From a virus, in the IMG/VR virus record IMGVR_UViG_3300005613_002762, positions 1-64,000 of that record: 64,000 bases of DNA; one strand, written 5' to 3'. The notes beneath the pieces are model-generated. The model searched no databases. It was not told where the DNA came from and worked only from the letters and a program-made list of their open reading frames with translations. The position numbers and the translations under genes were made by a program. Of the stretch, positions 1-10,134 are shown piece after piece. The first letter of the stretch is position 1, and every line of letters begins with the position of its first letter.

Positions 1-2413
1 ATGAATCTGTTAATGGGTATGCGAAAAATCTTCTATCAGGTCCGGCACCTTTCTTTTCGGCAGACCATAAAAAAGGTTGTGGTGCGTGTAATAAATATTC
101 TTCATTTGGGAATAATTTATTTGGGTCACTAGATGTTATAACATCATAACCTGAGAATATTCTTTTAAAGTCTAAATTTGCCTTTAATGCTACGTCAAAA
201 GAAATATCATTATTATTAACAAGGGTTGTTAAGGACTCATAATTTCCCTGAAAACCTCCACCACAATCATAAGGTTCACTTCCATCGGCGTTTGGTAATA
301 AATTTGGGTGTTCATAATCATAAAGAGCCGGTGAATTTACAGGTGCGATAAGTGTATTAACAGTAGTTAATGTGGCATCGTATGGTAAATTTTCAGAACC
401 ATTGTCATAATCTACACCTGCAGATATTTCACCCCCTGTTGTGTCAGGTTCATTACTACCACAATCACACTCACAACTAGTGCAATCGGGGTATGCCAAC
501 ATTGGTAATCCGATTCTTGGAAATCCAGGTATATCTCTAAAATTACCTCCTGTAAATAACCTACCTAAAAAATTAACTATACCTATTATGATATTATAGA
601 TAAAAGCAACTATGTGTGCTAAAAATAAAATCTGTATTATAGGAAAAGTTAGAACATTTAAAAAAACATTAAAAACGAAATATAAAAAATCAAAGTTTCT
701 AATTATATCATTTACGGGGAATGTGTTTACCGTTGACTTACAGGTTCTATTATCAATTTCTTTAATACCTAAGTGTTTTGCCCTACCTAAACCATTTTTA
801 TATCTATCTAAAAACATTGCGGTGGTATATACTTTATTATAATTAAATTCATAAAAAGTATCTTCACAATCAATTGCACTTTGAGGATTCACATAATCAT
901 CCCAATCAGTGCTGAATGAATATGAACGAATTAGATTAAACAAGTCTATAGGATATTGGATAAATTGAAAACTCTGTCCTTGAGGATCATTTGGATCAAT
1001 TGGTGTTCCTACTATTTGTAAATTGTCTCCCGAATTAATTTCAATTGCTGTTGGGTCACCTAAATATAGATTACCATTTATGTAAATACTAAATGAGTCA
1101 ACATTAGTTGTAACCACATTGGTTAATCCGACTGAGTTCAAAAAATTAAAAGTTAAACCACTAATCAAACCTTGAGCTATAGTGTATGTAAAATTGTTAG
1201 TTTGTAGTTGTAATGGATCTGAATTAGATGTTGACCAACCATATTCTTTTATATTCGGAACTAAAAAATTTGCCCTTTGGACGCTATTTTGTAATCCTTG
1301 TTCGTTTTGCCACTTAAATTTAAATCGGTATTTTCCTCTTGTAGGCACACCTTTTGTTGGGTCGTTAGATATCACTAGTTGTCCAAATTCATTTGTTATA
1401 ACATAGTCTAAATTCATAGGAACATTTAATAAGTATGTTCCGTCACCATCAATTACTTTTCCACCTTCTTCGATTTCATATCTTTCAAGAATAGGAAGTC
1501 CATTATTATCTGAAAATATAGTTTGTCGAATTGCTTGTATTTCACCAGGTCCTGCAACTAACTCACATAAATTTCCTGTATTATTTTTTGGTTTACAACT
1601 AACTTTTAAAGCGTCATCATCGGTTGTTGATATAATGGATCCCATGAATATGGCCGTTGGTTGTATATTGATATTCGCTTGTTTGGTTAAATCAAAATCG
1701 ACTCTTGTAATTCCCAACTGACAAAGTTCAGAATCACCCCAAAATGGTCTAACATCAACATCAAAAACCAAATTTTTAATCTGTGGTAATTCTCTAAGAT
1801 TAGTTGACGATTTAAATCGAGCACCGTTAACTTGAGTTTCTGTTGCAAGTCCTTGTTGTATTAAATCTTGAGGGGCCAGTGAAAAACATCCGATGTCTGA
1901 TAAATCAACATCCATTACAATTGTTTGAGTTCCAACAGGAACTCCAAAAATCATAAAGTCACCACTTTCGTTTGTGGTTACCGTAAATCTATAATATTTG
2001 TCATATACCTCGATATATGAATCATCCATAAGAACATCACCTTTATTTGGAAAAGATCCTGTTGAGGTGTGTCCTCGATATGATGGTAATTTTGGAAGTA
2101 AATTATATCTATAACCTTCTTCGTTTGTGTCTGTTATTGTTTTGTATGGATAAAGTTCGGAAATTACGGGATTTAATTCGTCCGCTTCTTCTAAAGGTAT
2201 AAAGACCGAAACTTTTGCATTTGGTAAACCAAATCCGTTATTAACAAAAACTCGACCAACCACAACACCGTAGTCTGCACAAAATCTTGTGTATACGTCA
2301 TTTGCCAAGATCTTTAAGGATAGTATCTCTAAAGATTCCCAATCTTGTTCTAAATTAACATTAATATGTTTGTCGACACCGACTTCTGTTCTTATTCTAT
2401 ACGATTTGGGCAT
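1..2413 (-). CDS. Large virion structural protein, 3' end outside window (baseplate-associated)
   Basis: An open frame runs without a stop from an ATG at 2413 to the left edge, giving at least 804 residues. It follows gp25 and gp6 in the same direction, the position of other baseplate wedge genes in T4-like phages, so I infer a baseplate or tail-associated protein. The N-terminal third holds a beta-rich segment starting around residue 45 (VVVGRVFVNNGFGLPNAKV) that resembles carboxypeptidase-regulatory-like or SpaA-type domains. Residues about 567-620 are strongly hydrophobic with only a few polar breaks, enough for two membrane-spanning helices. Just after comes a Cys-rich stretch (CTSCECDC, about residue 640). 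No family is recognised for the whole protein. A TATTTAT motif lies 17 bases upstream of the ATG. Confidence 0.75.
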   Translation of the reverse strand, partial: MPKSYRIRTEVGVDKHINVNLEQDWESLEILSLKILANDVYTRFCADYGVVVGRVFVNNGFGLPNAKVSVFIPLEEADELNPVISELYPYKTITDTNEEGYRYNLLPKLPSYRGHTSTGSFPNKGDVLMDDSYIEVYDKYYRFTVTTNESGDFMIFGVPVGTQTIVMDVDLSDIGCFSLAPQDLIQQGLATETQVNGARFKSSTNLRELPQIKNLVFDVDVRPFWGDSELCQLGITRVDFDLTKQANINIQPTAIFMGSIISTTDDDALKVSCKPKNNTGNLCELVAGPGEIQAIRQTIFSDNNGLPILERYEIEEGGKVIDGDGTYLLNVPMNLDYVITNEFGQLVISNDPTKGVPTRGKYRFKFKWQNEQGLQNSVQRANFLVPNIKEYGWSTSNSDPLQLQTNNFTYTIAQGLISGLTFNFLNSVGLTNVVTTNVDSFSIYINGNLYLGDPTAIEINSGDNLQIVGTPIDPNDPQGQSFQFIQYPIDLFNLIRSYSFSTDWDDYVNPQSAIDCEDTFYEFNYNKVYTTAMFLDRYKNGLGRAKHLGIKEIDNRTCKSTVNTFPVNDIIRNFDFLYFVFNVFLNVLTFPIIQILFLAHIVAFIYNIIIGIVNFLGRLFTGGNFRDIPGFPRIGLPMLAYPDCTSCECDCGSNEPDTTGGEISAGVDYDNGSENLPYDATLTTVNTLIAPVNSPALYDYEHPNLLPNADGSEPYDCGGGFQGNYESLTTLVNNNDISFDVALKANLDFKRIFSGYDVITSSDPNKLFPNEEYLLHAPQPFLWSAEKKGAGPDRRFFAYPLTDS

Positions 2414-2430
2414 TAAAAAAGCGTTTTTTC

Positions 2431-2437
2431 ATAAATA
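2431..2437 (-). promoter_or_regulatory. TATTTAT start-proximal motif, candidate promoter
   Basis: Sense-strand TATTTAT 17 bases upstream of the large structural gene that starts at 2413. It is one of more than twenty such sites in the window. Confidence 0.4.
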
Positions 2438-2488
2438 GTTTATTTCCCATTTTGATAAAAATAAGTTGATTCTATGAAAAATAAATCA

Positions 2489-4330
2489 CTAAGAGAAATT
2501 CACCGATTTTAAGTTCAAAACTCTAACTGTAATATCCTTATTTGGGTATCGGACTTGGTATGTTTGTGTTGGTGTTGCAAAGATCGTATCTGCCGTTGGT
2601 TGAATTTGTCTTGTTAAAGGATCTGAATATGGCATTGATGTTTGTGCTGAAGAATACTGACCTCCAACTTGGTTGAAGAATGATATATCAGATAAACTCA
2701 CTATACCATTTTCAGATTGAATTAATCTTCTTAATTCAGATATATTAACGTTTTGACCTAACTGTCTAACCAATGGGTTAAAGAAGTCTCCAACAATTTG
2801 AATTGTTTTCGCAACTATCGCCCCTTGATTTTGACTATTATCTAAAACAACATCAACGGTGATTGCCAAGTCGATAATATCCGCAGACTCGATTGAGATG
2901 TAGTCATTTATCATTCGATAATTAGACAAATAATTTGCAACATTTTGTTTTAATGTGTTAGAAACAACATTTGTTAAAGCACCACTCGTGTCATAAGATA
3001 ACATTTTAATTCTTATCTTATTATTTTCTTCAGTGATTGCAACTTTAGCAGGTGCCCCAAACTGTGATGGCATTGTTCTAATTAAAGAGTCATAATCATT
3101 TACGGTAACCGCTCTTTTTTGTGCCGCAAAATTAAATGAAACCATGTTTCTTACATCTTCAGTTGTTGGTGGATTAGCTCCTCCAATAGCGGCTGTCACA
3201 TTATTACACTGTAAACTATTAATAACACTTCGATTCACACTCTCAGATGGTCCATTAACGGCAAATGACACCGTCCCAATTTGATTAATTGTGTTGATAC
3301 CTAAGTTACTAGATAAACCACCTCCAATTCTATACTGAACAAATAGTGTTGTATTTGGTGGTAAAGCGGCTCCCATAGCATAATTGTTAGTATATCTACT
3401 TAAATCAAATCCTTTACCATCACGAGCAAATTCTCTTAGTTGTTCGTCTGCAGAAATATTTCCACCGCCAAATGTTAGTTTACAAAAACTTTCAGAAGTG
3501 AATTCAGAAATAAACTTATTTGAGGTTGTAATATACGTTCCAACTTTAATACCTGGTTGATCCGATACTTTTGTTGGGTCTTCAACAAAAACCCTGTCTT
3601 GAACCAAAGCGTCCACTTCAAACCATCTTTCAGGGCCTAAAGTTAAAAAATCTTGTGGATTTGGTATTGTGGAGTATTGCGTTCCTGATTTTAATAAAAC
3701 ACTTGTAATACCTAAAACATTCTTTTCAGGTAAAAATAATTCTAAATAAGGTTTTGAATCATTTGGTGTAATTACTCTTTTGAATACTTTTGTAATTCCA
3801 TTAACAACAACCTCTCTTTTAACAATTGTATAATTTAATAATTTTCCGCTCGCATCAAAATTAGGTATTTTAACTCTATTTGGCGAACCTTCAGCATTAA
3901 TAGGTGAAGCAAAATCAATATCATAAACCGTTTCAAATGGTTGTCCTCCACCACTGGCTTGTGATCCTCTTCTTAGAATACCACAATATCTTAAATCTTC
4001 TCTATCCCCAAATGCCGGAACTGTAATTGAAAAGTCAATTAAAGCAACCGATGGTCTTTGACCAGGGACTTTAAGTCCATAAGTTCTTGCAATATTATAT
4101 ATAGAATTTTTTTGTTGAGCAAACTGAAGAACAGTTTCTTGAATACTTCTGTCTATTTGGAAATTTAAGTTATCTGTAACCGCAGCGTTAAGATCCAACA
4201 TTACAGAGAAAATACCCGCATCGTTGAAGTTTTGAACTAAATCAGGATAATACGTTCTTGTAAAATTAATTAATTCCGTTCTTACTCCTTGAAAGTCTCT
4301 AACTGTGTATGATATTTTCTTCTCTGCCAT
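2489..4330 (-). CDS. 6: Baseplate wedge protein, gp6/BaseplateJ-like
   Basis: 613 residues, close to T4 gp6 in length. The N-terminal part (DLNAAVTDNLNFQIDRSIQE, about residues 48-67) is typical of gp6-like wedge proteins, in which a conserved helical start is followed by beta-rich domains. The region around residues 400-440 (RAVTVNDYDSLIRTMPSQFG) matches the BaseplateJ/gp6 motif in which a 'vT.~DY~~L' sequence precedes a strand-rich domain. In T4 this protein forms the inner ring of the baseplate with gp7 and gp53. The gene starts 6 bases after the gp25-like gene and has no TATTTAT motif of its own, so the two are probably co-transcribed. Assignment is by family pattern recognition. Confidence 0.85.
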   Translation of the reverse strand: MAEKKISYTVRDFQGVRTELINFTRTYYPDLVQNFNDAGIFSVMLDLNAAVTDNLNFQIDRSIQETVLQFAQQKNSIYNIARTYGLKVPGQRPSVALIDFSITVPAFGDREDLRYCGILRRGSQASGGGQPFETVYDIDFASPINAEGSPNRVKIPNFDASGKLLNYTIVKREVVVNGITKVFKRVITPNDSKPYLELFLPEKNVLGITSVLLKSGTQYSTIPNPQDFLTLGPERWFEVDALVQDRVFVEDPTKVSDQPGIKVGTYITTSNKFISEFTSESFCKLTFGGGNISADEQLREFARDGKGFDLSRYTNNYAMGAALPPNTTLFVQYRIGGGLSSNLGINTINQIGTVSFAVNGPSESVNRSVINSLQCNNVTAAIGGANPPTTEDVRNMVSFNFAAQKRAVTVNDYDSLIRTMPSQFGAPAKVAITEENNKIRIKMLSYDTSGALTNVVSNTLKQNVANYLSNYRMINDYISIESADIIDLAITVDVVLDNSQNQGAIVAKTIQIVGDFFNPLVRQLGQNVNISELRRLIQSENGIVSLSDISFFNQVGGQYSSAQTSMPYSDPLTRQIQPTADTIFATPTQTYQVRYPNKDITVRVLNLKSVNFS

Positions 4331-4336
4331 ATATTA

Positions 4337-4795
4337 TTAAATATTGATTATTATAAAATCACTAGATTCAAAAGCCGAATCCGTAATTCGATAATCTATT
4401 TTGATCCTTGCGGTATGTTCAAGTTCTGATATGTTCGTTACTTTAAATTCACGCTCCCCATCTCTGTTTACTGTATAACCTTTATTTTCTAAACCAGCCG
4501 ATGCTGGTTCAACAGTAATATTTGTTATTTGTAGATTTGGCATATATGTTCCAACACTACTTTTAATTTCGGCTTCTATATCTGAAAATGTTGGTCCATC
4601 TAAAGGTTCAAAAATATATTCATAAAGTCTTGTTCCAAAATCAGGAAGATAATATCTTGATCCTTTTCTTGTTAAAATCAAATGAACTAAACTAGATCTT
4701 ATTTCACCCTCCGTTGAGTTAGTAACATCTAAATACCTTCCCGTGAATGAATCAACAAAAGGGAAAGAAATTCCGTAAGTAATACCATTTGCCAT
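4337..4795 (-). CDS. 25: Baseplate wedge protein gp25-like
   Basis: 152 residues. The segment LVHLILTRKGSRYYLPDFGT followed by RLYEYIFEPLD is the signature of the gp25/lysozyme-like wedge family (GPW_gp25), in which a conserved Gly-x-R and D/E-x-x-F-G-x-x-L pattern precedes an amphipathic helix ending in I...I...I (here DIEAEIKSSVGTYMPNLQI). In T4-like baseplates gp25 is the core wedge subunit that nucleates sheath polymerisation. It is the first gene of the block after the NrdA terminator, with a TATTTAT motif 7 bases before its ATG, and it is followed at once by gp6. Confidence 0.9.
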   Translation of the reverse strand: MANGITYGISFPFVDSFTGRYLDVTNSTEGEIRSSLVHLILTRKGSRYYLPDFGTRLYEYIFEPLDGPTFSDIEAEIKSSVGTYMPNLQITNITVEPASAGLENKGYTVNRDGEREFKVTNISELEHTARIKIDYRITDSAFESSDFIIINI

Positions 4796-4802
4796 ATCAC
4801 AT

Positions 4803-4809
4803 ATAAATA
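4803..4809 (-). promoter_or_regulatory. TATTTAT start-proximal motif, candidate promoter
   Basis: Sense-strand TATTTAT 7 bases upstream of the gp25-like start and immediately downstream of the terminator following nrdA, so it sits where a new transcription unit must begin. Confidence 0.5.
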
Positions 4810-4830
4810 TAACTTAGGTTTTTTTTAAGT

Positions 4831-4860
4831 AAAAAAAAATCACCGATTTCTCAGTGATTT
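4831..4860 (-). terminator. Rho-independent terminator after nrdA
   Basis: On the minus strand, AAATCACTG and CGGTGATTT form a 9-bp stem (one G-T pair) around a short loop, followed by a run of nine T residues. It lies 8 bases beyond the nrdA stop codon and separates the replication block from the baseplate block. Confidence 0.85.
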
Positions 4861-4867
4861 CTAATTT

Positions 4868-7285
4868 CTATGAAGAACATCCAAAACATTCAAAATCTGA
4901 ATCTGTTGGTCTTGTAGGAATAACACCTTCTTTTAATATTCTATCAGGTGGTGGTGGAGTTTGTTTTTTTGACATATCTAACGCCAAGTGTTTTGCTCCT
5001 GTTGATATTGCTTTGGTTCTAACATAATAACAAAGTGTTTTCAAACCACTTTCCCATGAATGAAAATGTGATGATGTGATCTTTGATAATGTTGGGTTTG
5101 CCATATAGATATTCATTGATTGTGATTGATCAATAAAAGGTGCTCTATCTGCTGCCATATCAATAAGTTGTTTTTGTGAAATTTCCCAAATAGTTTTATA
5201 CTTAGGAATTAAGTGTTCAATACGTCTAACTTTCTTATTGTAATTCTTATCTTCAGGATCCAAATAATTATTAAAATTGATATTTTGAATTGATCCTTCA
5301 TTAATAATAATTTCATTTTTCAAATCTTCAGACCAAATTCCAATTTTTTCAAAATCATTAATAAGATATTTGTTAACGATAATAATTTCACCACCAACAA
5401 CTCTTCTATTAAATAATGCCGAATGTGCTGGTTCGGTCATTTCAAATGAACCTGTGATCTTAGCTGAAGAAGCCACCGGCATTTGTGCTGTGAATAATGA
5501 ATTACAAACACCATAATCAGAAACACTTTTCTTCAGTTTATTCCAATCCCACATTCCTGAAAGTTGTGTTTCATCAACACCCCACATATCAAATTGGAAT
5601 TCTCCTTTTGACATTGGTGATCCTTTAAAGAATTTGTATGGTTCATATTTTCCATTCATACACAACTGATTACTTTCGTAGATGGCCGCGTAATAGATTG
5701 TTTCAAAAATATCTTTGTTTAATTTTTTCGCTTCATCAGATGTAAAGATGTAATCCATTAAGTAGAATACGTCCGCCAAACCTTGTGTTCCAATCGCAAT
5801 AGCTCTTTGTTCTAAACCACCTTTTAAACCTTTTTGAGTTGAGTAGTTATTAACATTAATGACTTTGTTAAGTGATTTAACAACTTTTCTAACTTCAGTA
5901 AATAATAATTCAAAATTAAACTTACCCCCTTGAATAAAGTTTTTTAATACCATTGACGATAATGTGCAAATAGCCGTAGTTTCTTCATCGGTATATTGGT
6001 AAATTTCATTACACAAATTAGATTGTTTAATAACACCGATATTTTGATGGTTGGTCTTTTTATTAGCACTATCCTTAGAACATAAATAAGGAACCCCTGT
6101 TTCTACTTGTGATTCAATTATTTTACTCCAAATGTCTTGAGCTTTAACTTTCTTACCTAATCCCATCTGAACCGCTTGATTATACGTTTGTTCGTATTCA
6201 TCACCATAACTTTCTTGAAGTGCTTTTAATCCCGCCTTTTTAATATCATTAGGACAAAACAAATACCAATCACCATTATTTTTAACGGCTCTCATAAAGT
6301 TATCAGGAATCCAAAGTGCTGTAAATAAATCACGAGCTCTTAACTCTTCCGCTCCGGTATTCTTTTTAATATCTAAAAGATCAATAATATCTTTATGCCA
6401 TGGCTCAAGATAAATTGCCGCAGATCCTGGTCTACGACCTTGTTGATTAAAGAATCTAAGTGATTCATTAACAATTTTAAGATATTTTAATAATCCACCT
6501 GCATATCCTCCTGATGTGGTAATTCTACTTTCTTTACTACGAATATTAGACATTGAAAGTCCAATACCGGCAGCATCAGATGAAAATGTTGAAATGTCGT
6601 TCAACGTATCTAATAACCCTTGTCTTGAGTCTGAATTATTATAGTGTAGAACACAAGATGCTAATTGAGGAACTTTAGTTCCCGAATTAATCATAATAGG
6701 TGTTGCTTTTGATATTAACTGATTAGATAATGATGTATAGTATTCTAATGCGTCTGTTAAATTATCAGTTACCCACAATGCAACTCTCATATACATATGT
6801 TGAGGTCTTTCAATTACTCGACCATTAGGTCTTTTTAACAAATACATTTCTTGAAGTGATCTCCAAGCAAAATAATCAAAGTTGTAATCATTTTCATGGT
6901 TGATTGCTTCATCAATTGTATCTTCACCATATTCTTTAATGGTTTCAATTAATTTTTCATTAACAATTCCATCTTCATACAATACCATCATGGTTTGTGA
7001 AAAACTATCGTTAGTTTCTTTGTGATAAGATGATATCGCAACAAAGGCAGCCAACTTAGAATAATCATAATGACTTCCTGTGTATGAAGCCGCAATCTCA
7101 TAAACTAATTTATCTAATTCTTTAGTTGTGATCTCCCCTTCTGTTGGGACTGACGTAATAACTTTGATGAATATTTCATCTGAATTTACGTTCAATCCCT
7201 TAGCAGCTCTTTTAACTCTATGATAAATTTTCTGTGGGTTAAATGAGACTGACTCTCCGTTTCTTTTTAATATTTTTAATGACAT
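4868..7285 (-). CDS. nrdA: Ribonucleotide reductase class I, large subunit
   Basis: 805 residues. It reduces ribonucleoside diphosphates to deoxyribonucleotides with the NrdB subunit, supplying DNA precursors during infection. An N-terminal ATP-cone (SLKILKRNGESVSFNPQKI) is followed by the catalytic ten-stranded barrel. The redox and radical cysteines lie in PQLASCVL, SNLCNEI and CTLSSM, and the radical-transfer tyrosine pair is in LCYYVRTKA. The extreme C-terminus carries the shuttle pair C800-x-x-C803. The ATP-cone implies allosteric regulation by ATP and dATP. The gene begins 10 bases after nrdB, so they are co-transcribed, and it is closed by a strong terminator. Family assignment is firm. 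Confidence 0.97.
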   Translation of the reverse strand: MSLKILKRNGESVSFNPQKIYHRVKRAAKGLNVNSDEIFIKVITSVPTEGEITTKELDKLVYEIAASYTGSHYDYSKLAAFVAISSYHKETNDSFSQTMMVLYEDGIVNEKLIETIKEYGEDTIDEAINHENDYNFDYFAWRSLQEMYLLKRPNGRVIERPQHMYMRVALWVTDNLTDALEYYTSLSNQLISKATPIMINSGTKVPQLASCVLHYNNSDSRQGLLDTLNDISTFSSDAAGIGLSMSNIRSKESRITTSGGYAGGLLKYLKIVNESLRFFNQQGRRPGSAAIYLEPWHKDIIDLLDIKKNTGAEELRARDLFTALWIPDNFMRAVKNNGDWYLFCPNDIKKAGLKALQESYGDEYEQTYNQAVQMGLGKKVKAQDIWSKIIESQVETGVPYLCSKDSANKKTNHQNIGVIKQSNLCNEIYQYTDEETTAICTLSSMVLKNFIQGGKFNFELLFTEVRKVVKSLNKVINVNNYSTQKGLKGGLEQRAIAIGTQGLADVFYLMDYIFTSDEAKKLNKDIFETIYYAAIYESNQLCMNGKYEPYKFFKGSPMSKGEFQFDMWGVDETQLSGMWDWNKLKKSVSDYGVCNSLFTAQMPVASSAKITGSFEMTEPAHSALFNRRVVGGEIIIVNKYLINDFEKIGIWSEDLKNEIIINEGSIQNINFNNYLDPEDKNYNKKVRRIEHLIPKYKTIWEISQKQLIDMAADRAPFIDQSQSMNIYMANPTLSKITSSHFHSWESGLKTLCYYVRTKAISTGAKHLALDMSKKQTPPPPDRILKEGVIPTRPTDSDFECFGCSS

Positions 7286-7295
7286 AATATATAAT

Positions 7296-8243
7296 TTAAA
7301 AATCGTCTGTAAAACTTATTGTTTCATTCAATTTGGCTTTTTGGTATTCCATTGTTCTGGATTCAAAGAAATTACCCTTTGTTTCCATGGCAATTTGTTC
7401 CATAAACTTAAAAGGTTGATCTACGTTGAATTCTTTACTACAACCCATTTTTACTAATAACCCATCAACTACAAACTCTAAATATTGTTTCATTAAATTA
7501 GAATTCATACCGATTAAAGAAACTGGAAGTGATTCTGTAATGAACTCTTTTTCAATTTCAAGTGCCGATAATAAAATTTCTTTAATTCGTTTTTCAGATG
7601 GTTTATTTTCTAAATGGTTATTTAATAAATGAATTGCAAAATCACAATGAAGATTTTCATCTTTAAAAATCAAAGAATTAGCGTTACACAATCCTTGCAT
7701 GATCCCTCTTGATTTTAACCAAAAGATAGAACAAAAAGATCCCGAAAAGAAAATACCTTCAACGGCAGCAAACGCAACTAATCTTTCGGCAAATGATGCA
7801 TTTTCAATCCACTCTAACGCCCACTTCGCTTTCTTTTGAACTGCTGGTAATCTATCAATTGCATTAAAACATTCGTCTTTTTCTTTTGGGTTGTTAATAT
7901 ATGTATCAATCAATAATGAATACATTAATGAATGGATGTTTTCCATCGCCAACTGAAACCCGTAAAAGAATTTTGCTTCAGGATATTGAACTTCTCTATA
8001 GAAGTTTTCAGCCAAATTTTCATTTACAATACCATCAGATGCTGCGAAAAACGATAAAACATTTTTTACAAAATATTGTTCATTATCCGTTAAATTTTCC
8101 CAATCTCGAATATCGTTGGTTAAGTCAACCTCTTCTGCTGTCCAAAAAGCCGCTTGGTGTTGTTTGTAGTATTCCCATATATCATTGTGTTCGATAGGAA
8201 ATATAACAAATCTGTTAGGATTTTCTACTAGTATTTTTTCCAT
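7296..8243 (-). CDS. nrdB: Ribonucleotide reductase class I, small (radical) subunit
   Basis: 315 residues, slightly short for the family. It houses the di-iron site and tyrosyl radical used by NrdA. The expected ligands are all visible: D40 (EEVD), E101 and H104 (ENIHSLMY), E162 (AVEG), E196 and H199 (DENLH). The tyrosine Y108, four residues after H104, occupies the position of the E. coli radical Tyr122. That points to a tyrosyl-radical class I enzyme, not the Tyr-lacking class Ic type. The gene lies 8 bases downstream of the helicase gene and 10 bases upstream of nrdA, in one unit. Confidence 0.96.
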   Translation of the reverse strand: MEKILVENPNRFVIFPIEHNDIWEYYKQHQAAFWTAEEVDLTNDIRDWENLTDNEQYFVKNVLSFFAASDGIVNENLAENFYREVQYPEAKFFYGFQLAMENIHSLMYSLLIDTYINNPKEKDECFNAIDRLPAVQKKAKWALEWIENASFAERLVAFAAVEGIFFSGSFCSIFWLKSRGIMQGLCNANSLIFKDENLHCDFAIHLLNNHLENKPSEKRIKEILLSALEIEKEFITESLPVSLIGMNSNLMKQYLEFVVDGLLVKMGCSKEFNVDQPFKFMEQIAMETKGNFFESRTMEYQKAKLNETISFTDDF

Positions 8244-8251
8244 AATTAATT

Positions 8252-9637
8252 TTAATTAGTTGTTTGATTTTCTCTTTGTTTTCTTTTCTCCAAGAGTTCC
8301 TTAACTCTTTGTCTTTGTCTTTCTTCTTTTTGTTCTTCAAGACCCAAGAACGTCATTGAGCTTTCTGTGTCAATATCAATCATCGCATTGTCAAACTTAC
8401 AATTCTCAAACACAACCCCATCATCTCCAATACGAGACTTGGTTATTGCAATTGTTGCCAATTTAAGTTCTTTTTGTTGTAAAGTTTTAGCTACCGATAT
8501 AATAACGTGTCCCACTTGTGCTTTCTTAATAGATCCACCCATTTGATCTGTCGTTACTACTTCAGATGATATTGATGATCGATTACCTTGTGTCGCCGTC
8601 CATCCAACAAGATTCATTTCGTGACACATCGCCTCAAACGCTCTCATTACCGAACCCTCACTTTTCCATTCATCACCTAAATTCTTTTCAGGAACAATAC
8701 AATCAATATAATCTAAAACAATCATATCAATTTTAATTCCATCTGAAACCATCTTTCTAATTTGATTTTTGATTTGTAACATCGTCATCGTATCTGACGG
8801 TAGTTTTTTCATAATCAATTTGTTTGGCATCGAATCCTCAATTTCTCTAACTTTAGACATCACCTCATCTTTCTTTTCTGACAAATCGTCAGGATGAACC
8901 TTAGTCCACAAAGTGAAGTGTTTTCTTTGAATGACCTTTGGATTGTCCTCAAAAAATATCTGTAGAACGTTAAACCCAAGATTAAATGCGTGGTTTGCCA
9001 TCTTAGTTAGGATTGTCGATTTACCAACACCCGTAGGTGCTAAGATAACACCAATTTCTCCTTTTGCCAAACCACCTTTTAACAATTTGTCAATTCCTGG
9101 AATTCCCATTGGAATTGGGTGTCTGTAATCATCTTCAAGAACCTGATCAAGGTTTGAGAATACATCTAACATTGATGTATCTTTTGCTCCGACCTGAAGG
9201 GCCGTCTTCACCATCTCTTCGAGGGTATCGTAGTTTTCAAACTCACCCCCATCAATGATCTTTTGTGCTTTTCCCATCACCTTTTGAAGTTCCTGTTGTT
9301 TACAGAATTTTAAGGCCTTTTCTTGAACGAAACTAACGCCATCGATAGGTGCGTCCTTAATTTTCTTAATCATATCCAAAACAATCTTGGATGCAATTTC
9401 TTGTTGTAGTTCCGATTTTGTTATTTGTTCGAGGGTTTCGAATGAAGGTGTGTGATCGTATTTAGTATAATACTCTCTGATCATTTGAATAATAATTTTG
9501 AAGTATTTGTTTTCAAAATAATCGTTTTCAATAACATCGATAATTGAATGAGAAAAGTCTTTATCTACTACAATCTGATTTAATAATTGAAGTTGAAATG
9601 TGTTTCCTAAATACTCAAAATTTTTACTTGTCGCCAT
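8252..9637 (-). CDS. 41: Replicative DNA helicase, DnaB/gp41-like
   Basis: 461 residues. It unwinds DNA ahead of the phage replisome as a ring on the lagging strand. The first 150 residues form a helical N-terminal domain. The RecA-like ATPase domain begins near residue 185 with [15 protein letters not shown]. Walker A is APTGVGKST (residues 200-208), and Walker B is [12 protein letters not shown]. The charged C-terminal tail (residues 440-461) is Lys/Arg/Glu/Gln-rich. A TATTTAT motif lies 22 bases upstream, and an AAGG sequence 10-13 bases before the ATG could be a weak ribosome-binding site. No separate primase was recognised in this window. Confidence 0.93.
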   Translation of the reverse strand: MATSKNFEYLGNTFQLQLLNQIVVDKDFSHSIIDVIENDYFENKYFKIIIQMIREYYTKYDHTPSFETLEQITKSELQQEIASKIVLDMIKKIKDAPIDGVSFVQEKALKFCKQQELQKVMGKAQKIIDGGEFENYDTLEEMVKTALQVGAKDTSMLDVFSNLDQVLEDDYRHPIPMGIPGIDKLLKGGLAKGEIGVILAPTGVGKSTILTKMANHAFNLGFNVLQIFFEDNPKVIQRKHFTLWTKVHPDDLSEKKDEVMSKVREIEDSMPNKLIMKKLPSDTMTMLQIKNQIRKMVSDGIKIDMIVLDYIDCIVPEKNLGDEWKSEGSVMRAFEAMCHEMNLVGWTATQGNRSSISSEVVTTDQMGGSIKKAQVGHVIISVAKTLQQKELKLATIAITKSRIGDDGVVFENCKFDNAMIDIDTESSMTFLGLEEQKEERQRQRVKELLEKRKQRENQTTN

Positions 9638-9659
9638 ATGATTTACCTTTTTTGTAATG

Positions 9660-9666
9660 ATAAATA
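9660..9666 (-). promoter_or_regulatory. TATTTAT start-proximal motif, candidate promoter
   Basis: Sense-strand TATTTAT 22 bases before the gp41-like helicase start. It lies in the short gap between this gene and the preceding 149-residue gene. Confidence 0.4.
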
Positions 9667-9669
9667 GTG

Positions 9670-10119
9670 TTAGTTTTTAATAAAGTTAGGGTATGCGAAA
9701 TTAAAATTTTTACCTGAAAAAATGTCAGTTAGACCTGCCATTATACTTTTTAACTTCGGGCGTAGGTCTACGGTGTATCTTACCTTCGGAGGGTAAGGTT
9801 TTGCGTCAAACTGTCTATGACAAATTGTCAGGTCGCCAACCTTAATTATTAAATTAAAGTTTTCATCTCCGTCTGTAATTGACGTGTTAAGAATGTCAGG
9901 ATTTTCAATAATTTCATATTGATTTTCTAACATATAACTAACCGTTCTCATTTTTAAGTCATATTGTAATTCATCATATATTTGAGTAACATGATTATAA
10001 AATTCTTCTGACTTATGAGCGTTTCTATTAAACCCTCTTACGTTAAAGAACCGTTGAACTACAATGTTGTCATTACATGTTAACAAAAATTCCACTTTTG
10101 TTATTTCTTGATCTTTCAT
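9670..10119 (-). CDS. Hypothetical protein between exonuclease and helicase genes
   Basis: 149 residues. I do not recognise a family. The predicted protein mixes strands and helices, has no signal peptide or membrane segment and is mildly basic at its C-terminus (SIMAGLTDIFSGKNFNFAYP). It lies 15 bases downstream of the 5' exonuclease gene in the same direction, within the replication block. A role in DNA metabolism is therefore plausible by position only. The start has no nearby TATTTAT motif, in keeping with co-transcription. Confidence 0.75.
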   Translation of the reverse strand: MKDQEITKVEFLLTCNDNIVVQRFFNVRGFNRNAHKSEEFYNHVTQIYDELQYDLKMRTVSYMLENQYEIIENPDILNTSITDGDENFNLIIKVGDLTICHRQFDAKPYPPKVRYTVDLRPKLKSIMAGLTDIFSGKNFNFAYPNFIKN

Positions 10120-10134
10120 GATTTGTTTGTTGTT

